From IMG/VR virus record IMGVR_UViG_3300047443_000092, positions 1-38,320 of that record: a DNA stretch of 38,320 nt; one strand, written 5' to 3'. This DNA is from a virus. Position numbers and translations under genes: made by a program. Positions 16,546 through 24,142 of this stretch are shown here, piece by piece; the first letter of the stretch is position 1, and each line of letters starts with the position of its first letter. A model generated the notes under the pieces. The model had not been told where the DNA came from and made no database searches. It saw only the letters and a list, made by a program, of their open reading frames with translations.

Positions 16546-17418
16546 TCAGACGACCACGATCGCCGAGTTGCTGGAGGTGGTAAAACGCTTGATGCCCCGG
16601 CCTTCCTGCAGCGGCGAGGCAGCGCCCTTGCAGGTCATGTTGATCGTCCACCAGTTTTCGTAGTTGTCCCACTGGGTGATGACCGAGAGGTCGGTGTTGT
16701 TGCACCAGCCCATCGCGCTCTTGTGCCAGATGAACAGATCCTGCTTATTGGCGGCCGGCACGGGGTAGAGATCCAGTGCATCTTCCTCGACGAACAGGAA
16801 CCAGTTGACGCCGTTCCAGAAGCGGGTGTCGGTCGCCTTCACGAACGGCAAATCATTGCTACCGACGTGGTCGGAGCTGTTGACGATCTTGTTCGCAAGC
16901 AGCTGGTTCCACTGCAGGGAGGGCAAGCCGCAATAGACCTGGCCATCCCACTTGACCTTGTCGTTCTGCAGCATGCTGCAGAGCGTGAGGGCGTTGGCTG
17001 CGCTGAACGCGGCCGCCGAGAAGTCGACGTCGGCGACCGTTTTCACGGCGGCCGCCTGGGCGTAGATTTCGATATCGGTTGCCCGGCCGAGCGAATTGGC
17101 GCCGGATTCGTAGACGACTTCCTTTTCATCCACGCTCATGCGATCGACGTCGTATTCTTCGATGACGTCGAATGCCTTCCAGGTGGCGAGCGGCACTTCG
17201 AACTTCTTGCGCTCGCCGTTTCCGGGCTGATTGCGTTCGCGGCGCTCGATCTTCTTGGCCTTGGTCTTGCCGGCGAGCCAGAAGACGCCCTTTTCGTTGT
17301 TCTCGATACGCATGGCCTGCGTCACGGTCGGGCGCAAGCGGTTGCCTTCCTGCTGATAGATGGCCATCGCACGGTTGGCGTATTGCGTCGTGTTCCAGTT
17401 GGGAGAGTTCTGCGTCAT
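16546..17418 (-). CDS. Major capsid protein
   Basis: The 290-residue product starts with GGAG about six bases upstream. Position after the scaffold gene, length, and the pattern of an N-terminal helix (TTQYANRAMAIYQQEGNRLRPTV) followed by VFWLAGKTKAK, a KKFEVPLATWKAFDVIEEYDVDRM segment and a Trp-rich C-terminal beta region fit the HK97-fold coat proteins of alphaproteobacterial podoviruses. WNGVNWFLFVEEDALDLYP and LFIWHKSAMGW are late-sheet type segments. No fused protease or decoration domain is visible. Confidence 0.85.
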   Translation of the reverse strand: MTQNSPNWNTTQYANRAMAIYQQEGNRLRPTVTQAMRIENNEKGVFWLAGKTKAKKIERRERNQPGNGERKKFEVPLATWKAFDVIEEYDVDRMSVDEKEVVYESGANSLGRATDIEIYAQAAAVKTVADVDFSAAAFSAANALTLCSMLQNDKVKWDGQVYCGLPSLQWNQLLANKIVNSSDHVGSNDLPFVKATDTRFWNGVNWFLFVEEDALDLYPVPAANKQDLFIWHKSAMGWCNNTDLSVITQWDNYENWWTINMTCKGAASPLQEGRGIKRFTTSSNSAIVVV

Positions 17419-17466
17419 GGTTGTCTCCGATGTTGGGGAAAAACACCGGGGAGGAGAGGCCGCCTA

Positions 17467-17505
17467 AGCCCGCGGGTCCGGAGGATACCGGAGAGGCCGC
17501 GGGCT
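17467..17505 (-). terminator. Stable hairpin between scaffold and capsid genes
   Basis: AGCCCGCGG (17467-17475) pairs with CCGCGGGCT (17497-17505), and an inner TCCGG/CCGGA pair extends the fold. It lies in the 143-base gap ahead of the capsid gene. There is no T run directly after it on the leftward strand, so an RNA processing or stabilising 5' structure for capsid mRNA is as likely as termination. Confidence 0.45.
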
Positions 17506-17561
17506 ATGCAGGTCCGCCCTGTGCTGATCTTGACGATAAGCGGGCGGGAATTCAGTCAACT

Positions 17562-18404
17562 TCAGCGGCTGGGGAACAGGCGGTTGTAGCCTTCGTCGTA
17601 GCGCTTCCGCAGACTTTCGTCGAAACGCTGGTTGGGATCCTTATGATCGCGATTGCGCGGATCGATGCGCGGATCCGTATCGAGCTTCTTCAGGTCATCT
17701 GCGGTCATTGCACCTTCGCCTCCACCTTCGCCGCTGATGCGAATACCGTTTTCAGAAAGCCGGCCGGAGAGGGCACGCAACAAAACATTGCCCGCCGCCG
17801 TGTCGGTCATGGCGATCAGCATGGCGCCGACGTCGTTCTTTAGAGCCTCGGGAACATCCTTCAGCTGCGTCGTCAGGCCCTTGGCGAAAGTCTCGGCGGC
17901 AACAAGCGCCTCTTGAGCGCCGCGCTGGTCGAGGCCGGTGGCCGTCTGGAATGATTTAAGCTCGCCGGCCGGATCGAAGGGGCGCGCCAGAACACCTTGA
18001 TCGACAAGCGGCGAATATACGTCGGCGATGAAGCCGGAGAATTGGTCCTGACTGAGACCGTGTTTGTGAGCGGCAGCGCGGGCATGGTTGAATACTGGGC
18101 TCTTAGAGACATCACCGAAGTAGGGCTTCAGCTTATCGTCCGGCTCGAACTGGTAGAGATCCGGCTTTTCCGGTGCCGACGGCATCTTTGCGAGCTTGTC
18201 GCGCATGCCGCTAAAACGCGTATTGAGATCGGTGTAGCCGGCGACCATTTTGCCGAGCGTCTCGTCGGCATTTGAGCCCACGAACTCTGTCGGCAGACCT
18301 TGCGGCGCAGACCAGCCACCACCACCGTCTCCACCGCCGTTACCGCCATTGCCCAGGCCTTCACCCTCGAAAACCGGCCGAAGCCGGGCAAGAATATCCC
18401 TCAT
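17562..18404 (-). CDS. Scaffolding protein
   Basis: The 280-residue product has a flexible Gly-rich stretch near residues 17-30, an acidic and helical body (YTDLNTRFSGMRDKLAKMPSAPEKPDLYQFEPDDKLKPYFGDVSK) and a basic C-terminal tail (DPNQRFDESLRKRYDEGYNRLF). The gene lies between portal and capsid genes, as scaffold genes of T7-like phages do. The mix of a helical core and a basic, coat-interacting tail is typical. AAGGAAGG precedes the start by about eight bases. Confidence 0.82.
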   Translation of the reverse strand: MRDILARLRPVFEGEGLGNGGNGGGDGGGGWSAPQGLPTEFVGSNADETLGKMVAGYTDLNTRFSGMRDKLAKMPSAPEKPDLYQFEPDDKLKPYFGDVSKSPVFNHARAAAHKHGLSQDQFSGFIADVYSPLVDQGVLARPFDPAGELKSFQTATGLDQRGAQEALVAAETFAKGLTTQLKDVPEALKNDVGAMLIAMTDTAAGNVLLRALSGRLSENGIRISGEGGGEGAMTADDLKKLDTDPRIDPRNRDHKDPNQRFDESLRKRYDEGYNRLFPSR

Positions 18405-18418
18405 ATCGTACCTTCCTT

Positions 18419-18784
18419 TCAGGTATCTCGAGGCTTCACAGCCTCATTCATGCCCAGGCCGATTTGCCGGGCAATCTCATGAGCGACCGCGTTCTGGCCC
18501 TCCCGCATGGCACCGAAGACAGCCATCGACATCGGATCGAGACCGAGGGCGGCAAAGAACACGGTGCGCCGAAGCGTGGTGTTAAAGAGCGTCTCGAGCG
18601 CCTTCTGCCCGTCTGGCGACAGGTAGAACCTCGCCCAGGCGGCGGAGACCGCTTGAGCGTCGGCCGATGCTCTTTCCTGCTGGACATCGAGCGCCTTGCG
18701 GATTGACGGGTCGGCCTTTTCAAACCAGTCCCACCCGCCTGATGCTGCGCTCGAAATGATGTCCTGCATGGAATTGGGCTGCAT
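18419..18784 (-). CDS. Conserved phage protein between portal and scaffold genes, unknown
   Basis: The 121-residue, mainly helical protein (DPSIRKALDVQQERASADAQAVSAAWARFYLSPDGQKALETLFNTTLRRTVFFAALG) has a good ribosome binding site (AGGAGG, about 10 bases upstream). The segment ARFYLSPDGQKALE..LNTTLRR looks like a compact DNA- or protein-contact helix pair. Its place in the head-assembly cluster suggests a minor virion or assembly factor. I do not recognise the family. Confidence 0.72.
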   Translation of the reverse strand: MQPNSMQDIISSAASGGWDWFEKADPSIRKALDVQQERASADAQAVSAAWARFYLSPDGQKALETLFNTTLRRTVFFAALGLDPMSMAVFGAMREGQNAVAHEIARQIGLGMNEAVKPRDT

Positions 18785-18786
18785 GG

Positions 18787-20376
18787 TTACTGTCCTCCTG
18801 CGCCGGCGACGGTCGCGGCCGTTTGTGCGGCGCCAGGCACCCCAGCGGCTTCACCGGCCGCCTGTAGCGCAACTGCGGCGGCAGCTTGCTGTTGCTGCTG
18901 TTGGTCCATTTGCTGCCGTTCTTCTTCTGTGACGATATAATTCACGGGGACGCCGAGCTGGCGGCCGATGTCGCTGAGCGCAAGCTCAAGGTGGGCGACA
19001 CGGCCGGCGCCTTGCCGCATGAGAGTGATGACCATCTGCAGCCATTGCACGACCTTCTCGATGCGCTGGGCCTCGCGGGCCATGGCGAGAGGCGATTTCA
19101 CCTTGATCCGGATCAGCAGCTGGTCGATCGGGATCTCATTGGGCAGCAGGCCGCGATTGTAAGCGAGCTCGATGACCCGCTTGACGGCGGGGATGGTGAT
19201 CTCCTTGATCAGTCGGCCGTACGCGCCGATATGGTCTGAAGCCAGTCGCTTGACACGCTCGAGGATCTCTGTCGCCGAACGCACGGCCGCGCCATCCGGT
19301 GGCAGCGACTGGTCCATCATGGTCGCTTTCACGCCCATCCGCATATCCTGGAGCACCATGTTCGAGAGATCGAGGCGCGGATCCGGAAAGCGATTGATGG
19401 AAGGGCCGAGCGCGCCGCCATTGCGGGCGACCTTCCAGAAGACGCCTGGCTCGATCGGCGCTAGATCCGGATTGAACACGCCGTCGTCGACCGCCGTATA
19501 GATGCCGAGCATCGCGATGGCGGCTGCCTGCAGCTGTAGGCGCGCCGCCGTATTCAACGTCTTCGTGGTCGGCAGCGACAACATGCCGACGCCACGGCCG
19601 TAGGTTTCGCCTGGAACCCGGAAGTAGCGAGGCGTGAGCCATGGGCAGGTACGGCTTTCCGCCTGGTAGATGATCTCGTCCTGCTTTTGGCACCAGACGA
19701 TCATGTCCCAGCGTCGGCGCTTCCGGTCATAGATCGTATCGATATAGACATCGAATTCGTCTTCTGGCTTTTTGGCGAGCAGATCCCGGAGTTTCTGGGA
19801 ATATTTGCCGTCTGGATAGGTCTCATTTAGAACCCGGATGCTCATCTTGCGGCACCAGAAGATGCCTGAGATCTTGTTGTTTGCACCGCCCTCGAGGATG
19901 AGCTCGTCGATCGATACGGATATTGGCTCCCAGAGCGTGTCCGGATCATTGGATGGGTTCATGAGCATGGCGCCGGTGCCAGCGACTAGGTCGAGCGCCA
20001 TTTCGTGGAACGACATGTCCCAATCGCCATTGTCGAAAAACGCGGTCGCGACCTTGCTGATCGGGACGAGCTGTTGCGCCATCTGCTCGCGTTCGCCCTG
20101 GTTGAGGACGATAGGCCCGGGCTCGAGCTCGAAATTTTCCTCGCCGGCCGGCCAGAAATCCTGCTGGACTTTGCCGGCAAAACGGAAAGCGCTGTCGATC
20201 GCCGTATGATCGAAGACCTGATCGACACGCGTCTGACCGGTCCCGGTGTCCCTGGTCGACTTCCGAAACGGTATGGAATAGCGATAAACATCGTCCATCA
20301 GCGGCTGAAAGCTGTCACGCTCCCGCTTTGCGACGTTGCGCCGCTGCTTCAGCTTGGCGGTATCGTACTCGGCCAT
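18787..20376 (-). CDS. Portal protein (T7-type head-to-tail connector)
   Basis: The product is 529 residues. The N-terminus (KLKQRRNVAKRERDSFQPLMDDVYRYSIPFRKSTR..GQTRVDQVFDHTAIDSAFRFAGKVQQDFWP) follows the head-tail connector family PF12236: ordered helix, D-S/T-A body and a W..L type clip. A later segment, MSLPTTKTLNTAARLQLQAA..ML region, and a C-terminal Gln-rich run (QQMDQQQQQQAAAA) are also typical. It forms the dodecameric DNA channel at one head vertex. Its ATG overlaps the preceding stop (TGATG). Confidence 0.9.
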   Translation of the reverse strand: MAEYDTAKLKQRRNVAKRERDSFQPLMDDVYRYSIPFRKSTRDTGTGQTRVDQVFDHTAIDSAFRFAGKVQQDFWPAGEENFELEPGPIVLNQGEREQMAQQLVPISKVATAFFDNGDWDMSFHEMALDLVAGTGAMLMNPSNDPDTLWEPISVSIDELILEGGANNKISGIFWCRKMSIRVLNETYPDGKYSQKLRDLLAKKPEDEFDVYIDTIYDRKRRRWDMIVWCQKQDEIIYQAESRTCPWLTPRYFRVPGETYGRGVGMLSLPTTKTLNTAARLQLQAAAIAMLGIYTAVDDGVFNPDLAPIEPGVFWKVARNGGALGPSINRFPDPRLDLSNMVLQDMRMGVKATMMDQSLPPDGAAVRSATEILERVKRLASDHIGAYGRLIKEITIPAVKRVIELAYNRGLLPNEIPIDQLLIRIKVKSPLAMAREAQRIEKVVQWLQMVITLMRQGAGRVAHLELALSDIGRQLGVPVNYIVTEEERQQMDQQQQQQAAAAVALQAAGEAAGVPGAAQTAATVAGAGGQ

Positions 20377-20597
20377 CAGGCCTGCCCGAACTTGTCGGGG
20401 CCGGACCCGGAAAGACCGCTGTCGGTCAGGAATGTGAGAAGCCGGCTGCCGGTCTTCCGTCCCGTCGCACCGGCGGCGGCCTGGTCGGCTTCAGCCTGTT
20501 GCGCCGCTAGGCTCGCCAACGTTTGGCGCTGTTGCGCCTCCGCCTGCTGTTTCTGCAGGTTCGCGGCCTTGCTCGAGCCGCCCAGCAAATCGCCCAT
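20376..20597 (-). CDS. Small Gln/Ala-rich protein overlapping the upstream gene
   Basis: The 73-residue product is strongly helical and low in complexity (KQQAEAQQRQTLASLAAQQAEADQAAAG), followed by a basic tail. Its first 107 bases overlap the end of the 20491-20970 gene in a different frame, and its stop overlaps the portal start (TGATG). Small proteins of this kind just before the portal gene occur in other podoviruses; function unknown. Confidence 0.65.
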   Translation of the reverse strand: MGDLLGGSSKAANLQKQQAEAQQRQTLASLAAQQAEADQAAAGATGRKTGSRLLTFLTDSGLSGSGPDKFGQA

Positions 20598-20970
20598 AGG
20601 TCCAGATCTCCCCTAAATCGCAGATCTTCACGAATTGAAAACCGCAGGCAACCGCGATCCGGCAACCTGCAGCAGTGGTGCAGATCACCGCGATTTCAGG
20701 GTAAGAGCGGGAAGCTAACGTCAACCGGATTTGGCGGATCAGCCAAAGCATATGATCTGCTCCGGCCGGAGCGATGTTGAACCAGGCTTCTGCGCCGTCT
20801 CCGCAGGGATAGAGGCCAAAAAGACCGAGAAGACGATCGCCGCGTCGCATCGCGAATGTCTCTCCACCAGACCACATTTCGCGGGCGACGGCCCAATGAA
20901 CCTGCGTCGTTGCCCCTCCAAGCTCGGCCATGTCGAAGACCGTCGCCGGCGTCTCGATCACCGGCTTCAT
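20491..20970 (-). CDS. GNAT-fold protein, T7 gp13-like internal protein by analogy
   Basis: The 159-residue protein has the order of secondary elements of a GNAT acetyltransferase (MRRGDRLLGLFGLYP, EAWFNIAPAGADHMLWLIRQIRLTL, EIAVICTTAAGCRIAVACGFQFV). The acetyl-CoA loop (Q/RxxGxG/A) is not convincing, so it may be catalytically inactive. T7 gp13 also has this fold and is needed for virion morphogenesis. The start overlaps the terminase stop as ATGA. The last 36 residues overlap another gene and are Gly/Ala/Pro-rich, as if recently extended. Confidence 0.7.
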   Translation of the reverse strand: MKPVIETPATVFDMAELGGATTQVHWAVAREMWSGGETFAMRRGDRLLGLFGLYPCGDGAEAWFNIAPAGADHMLWLIRQIRLTLASRSYPEIAVICTTAAGCRIAVACGFQFVKICDLGEIWTYGRFAGRLEQGREPAETAGGGATAPNVGEPSGATG

Positions 20971-22646
20971 CGCGCGCCTGCCTTGTGGGGATCGAAGCCG
21001 CCGCGACCTCCCCAGGGCGAGGATCGTTGTGTAGAAGCGTGGTGCCCGCGATCGTCGCGCGGATCCGCGCGGCCGGCTGCACCGCGAATAATGCCAGCTC
21101 GACCACGGAAGCCGCCTATCAAGTATTGTCCAGCATCCTGCAAGTCGGCCCAGGGGTGGGTTTTTTCCGGCTGCTCCTCGAATTCGGTTGAAGCCGTCTC
21201 CTTCCGCCGCTTAAAGCGATATTTTCCGTCGAAGCCTTCGAGCAGCAGCGGGCACTTCTCAGGGCATATCAAGAGCTCGCTGTTGGGCTCGTGATATCCT
21301 CGCAATTCAGTTTTAACCGCATCAAGTCGCATGCCCAGCTCGTTCGATCCGCCGAAAGGAAGCAGGATCGGTAGCTCGAGGATCATCGCAATGGTCTCAA
21401 GTGCGGTGAGCTGGCCGCCCTCTCGGTCGGCGCCGTACTCCGCAGCGGGGTCCGCCCATATCCGGATTTTGCGTGCGTTCGGATATTCCTGCTGAAGTTT
21501 CATCTTCAGGCCTTCGGCAAATCTGGCAGCCCCCACGCCGTGCCCCAGATAAAGCTCATTGATCAATTTGATCCGAGTGCTGACCTGGCCGAACACTGCG
21601 GCGGGGTTGAGGGTGTTCATCGATATGTCGATCCCGATCCCCAGCTCGAGGCGCGGGTCGAATTCTATGCGTTGTCTCGCCACATGGATGATGCGATTGA
21701 ATTTCTCAAAGACCGGCTTGCCGTGACGGGAATAGCCGAACTCATTGTCGACCATGCGCTTGATGAAGTGTTCTTCCTGGTTGCGCACGATACGGGCATA
21801 GTAATCCGGCTCGAGGTTGAATAGGTTTTCGGCCGCTTCCGATCGGCCGGAAGGTTGCCGGAAGAGATGTCGATCAGGCGAGATCTTCTTGACGAAATCC
21901 TTGTAGACCCAATTGTCGATCGTTGGCGCATTCAAGTCGCCGATAACCCTTCGCTGGCGCTGTCCGGAAACGATCGGCCGCCCGAGCTGCTTGCCGAGAT
22001 CCTCGAGCTCGGCGACCGAGAGCAGCAGCTTGGCCGAAGGATAGCGTCCGACACGCTGCTCGAGGTCGTCGAGTGCACCATCCGCATGCGTATCGGCTTC
22101 GTTGAGCCAGGCGCCGGAATATTCGCGCCCCTTCATCAAGGTCTCGATCGAGTTTTCGCCGAGCCCGGCGAATTCTGTCACGACCTCGACGCGGATCCCG
22201 TCGATCCCCATGAAGCGCAATGTATGCGTGACCGGGCGATCGTTGCCTCCGGCCCACTTCGAGCCTGGGAAACCCTTCGGAAACCACTGTTTCCAGCTCT
22301 CAAGAACCGTCTTTTCCGCCGATCGGAAGGTGTCGCGAAGAACAATCCAGCGGCACATGCGGGTGGGCTTGCCGTCTTCCGGATGTCTGGCGATAGGGGC
22401 AAAGGTGGCGGAGATGATCCGGAAGAAGGCGCAAAGCGTTGTCTTTCCCCCACCCAGCGGGCCCATGATGAAGGTCGTGAGACAGGTGGAATTGAGGAAT
22501 GATTGTCCAACCGGGCCGGGCGGTGTGTAATTGAACGGGTCGAAGTCTTCGGAGACCTCGAGCTGCAGGACGAGCTTCCGGACCTCCTCGTCGGTATAGA
22601 TCTTGATGTCGTCGCGGGAGACGATGTCGGAGAGATGCTGGGCCAT
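20967..22646 (-). CDS. terL: Terminase large subunit (packaging ATPase and nuclease)
   Basis: The product is 559 residues from the ATG at 22646; a GTG just before it at 22649 is possible. Walker A is GPLGGGKT (62-69), and the Walker B-like YSGAWLNEAD places Asn182-Glu183. The C-terminal nuclease domain has GIGIDISMNTLNPAA (Asp340) and IWADPAAEYGADREG as metal-binding acidic positions (Terminase_6C type). It cuts concatemers and pumps DNA through the portal. The start codon sits in the loop edge of a perfect 10-bp inverted repeat (22637-22659), which is unusual and may control expression. Confidence 0.93.
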   Translation of the reverse strand: MAQHLSDIVSRDDIKIYTDEEVRKLVLQLEVSEDFDPFNYTPPGPVGQSFLNSTCLTTFIMGPLGGGKTTLCAFFRIISATFAPIARHPEDGKPTRMCRWIVLRDTFRSAEKTVLESWKQWFPKGFPGSKWAGGNDRPVTHTLRFMGIDGIRVEVVTEFAGLGENSIETLMKGREYSGAWLNEADTHADGALDDLEQRVGRYPSAKLLLSVAELEDLGKQLGRPIVSGQRQRRVIGDLNAPTIDNWVYKDFVKKISPDRHLFRQPSGRSEAAENLFNLEPDYYARIVRNQEEHFIKRMVDNEFGYSRHGKPVFEKFNRIIHVARQRIEFDPRLELGIGIDISMNTLNPAAVFGQVSTRIKLINELYLGHGVGAARFAEGLKMKLQQEYPNARKIRIWADPAAEYGADREGGQLTALETIAMILELPILLPFGGSNELGMRLDAVKTELRGYHEPNSELLICPEKCPLLLEGFDGKYRFKRRKETASTEFEEQPEKTHPWADLQDAGQYLIGGFRGRAGIIRGAAGRADPRDDRGHHASTQRSSPWGGRGGFDPHKAGAR

Positions 22647-22659
22647 CACATGGCCCAGC
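22637..22659. promoter_or_regulatory. Perfect inverted repeat at the large terminase start codon
   Basis: GCTGGGCCAT (22637-22646) and ATGGCCCAGC (22650-22659) are exact complements with a three-base spacer. The terminase ATG lies in one arm. The structure could hide the start codon in mRNA or be a dyad DNA site for a protein. It lies at the border of the GC-rich interval to its right. Confidence 0.6.
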
Positions 22660-23149
22660 CCAACAAAAGACTTGCCGGCGCGCGCATCAGCGCAAGCGCG
22701 CCGGCTCCGCTAATGCCGACCGAAGGCCGAAGGCCGAAGGGCGACCGCTTTTCCTTCCCTCCCCAAAGACAAGAAATCGAGTTTTCCCCCGACCCCGAAG
22801 GCGCGAGGAGAGTGCGGGGTGAACTTGAAACCCGCACCCCAACCCCCATCCGATTGAGCCCAGCCGCAGCGAATGCCCTCAAAATGCAACCTAGAATATG
22901 CCTTTGCCCTTGATGCAAAAATAGCGATCGGTGCGTGTGCGCCGACCCCTGGGTGGGGGGAGGGGGCCGCTTTCGGGGAAGCGCCGCGCGGCCGGCGCCG
23001 GAGGCGCCGCTATGCGGCCGGCGCATGGCATGGGAAGTGCGGCCGGAGAAAAAGTCGATCGCTCGAAAATGGCCGGTCCCCCTCAAAATCGAGGCGTCAC
23101 GCAACTGATTTTTAGTCAGCGGCTCAATCACATATCCACCTGATTTCAT
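22646..23149 (-). other. GC-rich interval with a doubtful 167-codon reading frame; candidate packaging region
   Basis: An uninterrupted leftward frame links the small and large terminase genes. It starts with an ATGA overlap at 23149 and ends with a TGATG overlap at 22646. Only the first 40 or so residues (MKSGGYVIEPLTKNQLRDAS) look protein-like; the rest is rich in Arg, Ser, Pro and Gly with homopolymer-derived runs. The DNA contains a 9-bp hairpin (22675-22683/22696-22704), a tandem CGAAGGC repeat (about 22720-22740), runs of G and C near 22953-22970, and an 11-bp direct repeat GCGGCCGGCGC (22988-22998, 23014-23024). A cos/pac site, a decayed gene, or a coupled leader frame are all possible. 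Nothing else is seen here. Confidence 0.4.
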
Positions 23150-23736
23150 TCGTCTTTTCCTTTCGTGGGACTTTCCGCCGTGGGACTTCCGGTCGATCGA
23201 TCCGCTAACTTATTGATTTCATTAGGCGTTAGATCGAGCGGCCGACCGATCGAGAGACCGCGCTGCCGGGCGATCGCGGCGGCCTGGTCGAGCTGGTTCG
23301 TGCCCATGTTGATGACCAGGACGGGCAGGCGTTCGTCATCCGGCACGTCGCGCGCTGGTGCCTTGCCATGCAGATAGGGCGCGATCGCATCCGCCCGGGC
23401 CATCTGCTCTTTCACGATGTCGAGCAGCGTCGGCACCGCCTGGATGAGGAACTTGCCGGCCGGGCGCTTGGCCTGCTCATGCTCGATGAACCACGCCTGC
23501 AGCGCCACCGGATCGGCCGACATGAAGTCCGCCTGCAGCGCCAGGGGATCCTTGAAGCCCTGCGCCTCGTACCAGGCCGAGAAATCGGCCGTCTTCTTGT
23601 TCGTCGAGCCTTTTGGGCGGCCACGCTGGCGGAATGCCGCCTTCTCCGGCTCGCGATGCGCCAGCGCCGCGTCCGCGTCGGAGCGCCAATCGAGCCCCTC
23701 GCCAGCATTATCCTCGTTTATTTTATTCCCGCTCAT
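23146..23736 (-). CDS. Putative terminase small subunit
   Basis: The 196-residue protein has a basic, AT-hook-like motif (QRGRPKGSTNKKTADF, residues about 37-52), then a helical central part (PLALQADFMSADPVALQAWFIEHEQAKRP...IQAVPTLLDIVKEQM) and a disordered polar tail (STGSPTAESPTKGKDE). DNA-binding terminase small subunits often begin with such a GRPKGS segment, and the gene lies just upstream of the large subunit. The helical core could form the usual ring. The assignment rests on motif and position, not on a clear family match. Downstream of the repeat array, it is the first gene of the packaging and late region. Confidence 0.65.
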   Translation of the reverse strand: MSGNKINEDNAGEGLDWRSDADAALAHREPEKAAFRQRGRPKGSTNKKTADFSAWYEAQGFKDPLALQADFMSADPVALQAWFIEHEQAKRPAGKFLIQAVPTLLDIVKEQMARADAIAPYLHGKAPARDVPDDERLPVLVINMGTNQLDQAAAIARQRGLSIGRPLDLTPNEINKLADRSTGSPTAESPTKGKDE

Positions 23737-23746
23737 GAGCGCTCGC

Positions 23747-23988
23747 TGTCTAGTGACTGTCTACACACTGTCTAAGTAAAAATATTCAATGAAATCATAT
23801 ATATACATATGATTTTAGACAGTTAGACGATTAGACAGTGCGTATTCTCGTATGCATATGCGTGCCTGCACACTACGTGAGAGTTTTAGGTGTCTAAGTG
23901 TCTAACTGTCTAATGAGTGAAAATTACCGAATGAATTCAGTAACTTCCGAAGCCGTTGGCTCTAGACACTCATTAGACAGTCTAGACA
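23747..23988. repeat. Array of 12 TGTCTA iterons in four alternating triplets; candidate replication origin or control region
   Basis: Copies of TGTCTA start at 23747, 23758 and 23769 (forward, 11-bp period). Copies of the complement TAGACA (one reads TAGACG) start at 23816, 23824 and 23832 (8-bp period). Forward copies start at 23891, 23899 and 23907 (8-bp period), and complement copies at 23963, 23974 and 23983. Triplets two and three are joined by a perfect 14-bp inverted repeat (23815-23828/23900-23913), triplets three and four by a perfect 15-bp one (23905-23919/23967-23981). The order forms a large imperfect palindrome. Position after the primase and helicase genes suggests an origin; late-promoter operators are the alternative. 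Confidence 0.85.
23792..23815. promoter_or_regulatory. AT-rich palindrome inside the iteron array, possible unwinding element
   Basis: AAATCATAT (23792-23800) and ATATGATTT (23807-23815) are perfect 9-bp arms around a six-base AT-rich centre. It lies between the first and second iteron triplets, in the most AT-rich stretch of the window. Origins commonly place such a segment next to initiator repeats. Confidence 0.55.
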
Positions 23989-24142
23989 GACGACGCACAG
24001 CCAGCACACGCCATGCGTTACGCTACACCGGGGCAAAATCCGTCAACCGCGCTGTTTTCAGCACGCCAAAGGGTGGGGGTCCGGGATTTCCGCCGCAAAA
24101 ACACACAAATGGGCGGTCCTGTGCTGCCACAGGTTGCGGCGG

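Larger units (their letters stand above)
23737..24142. other. Non-coding region between helicase and terminase genes
   Basis: No protein-like frame is convincing over these 406 bases, and the base composition is far more AT-rich than its neighbours between about 23760 and 23990. It contains the 12-copy TGTCTA array, an AT-rich palindrome and, near the helicase end, a CCTGTG/CACAGG hairpin (24118-24133) that could mark the end of the replication-gene transcript. The right part (24000-24117) shows only a purine-rich run and no clear element. Confidence 0.85.

Noticed and set aside
23165-23190. Two TGGGAC motifs as further integrase arm sites
   Set aside because: They lie in the coding end of the putative small terminase gene, where a repeated Ser-Pro-Thr coding unit explains them, far from either att site.
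23747-23988. CRISPR array
   Set aside because: The repeated unit is only 6-8 bp, alternates in orientation and has spacings of 8-11 bp. It is not a CRISPR repeat-spacer pattern.
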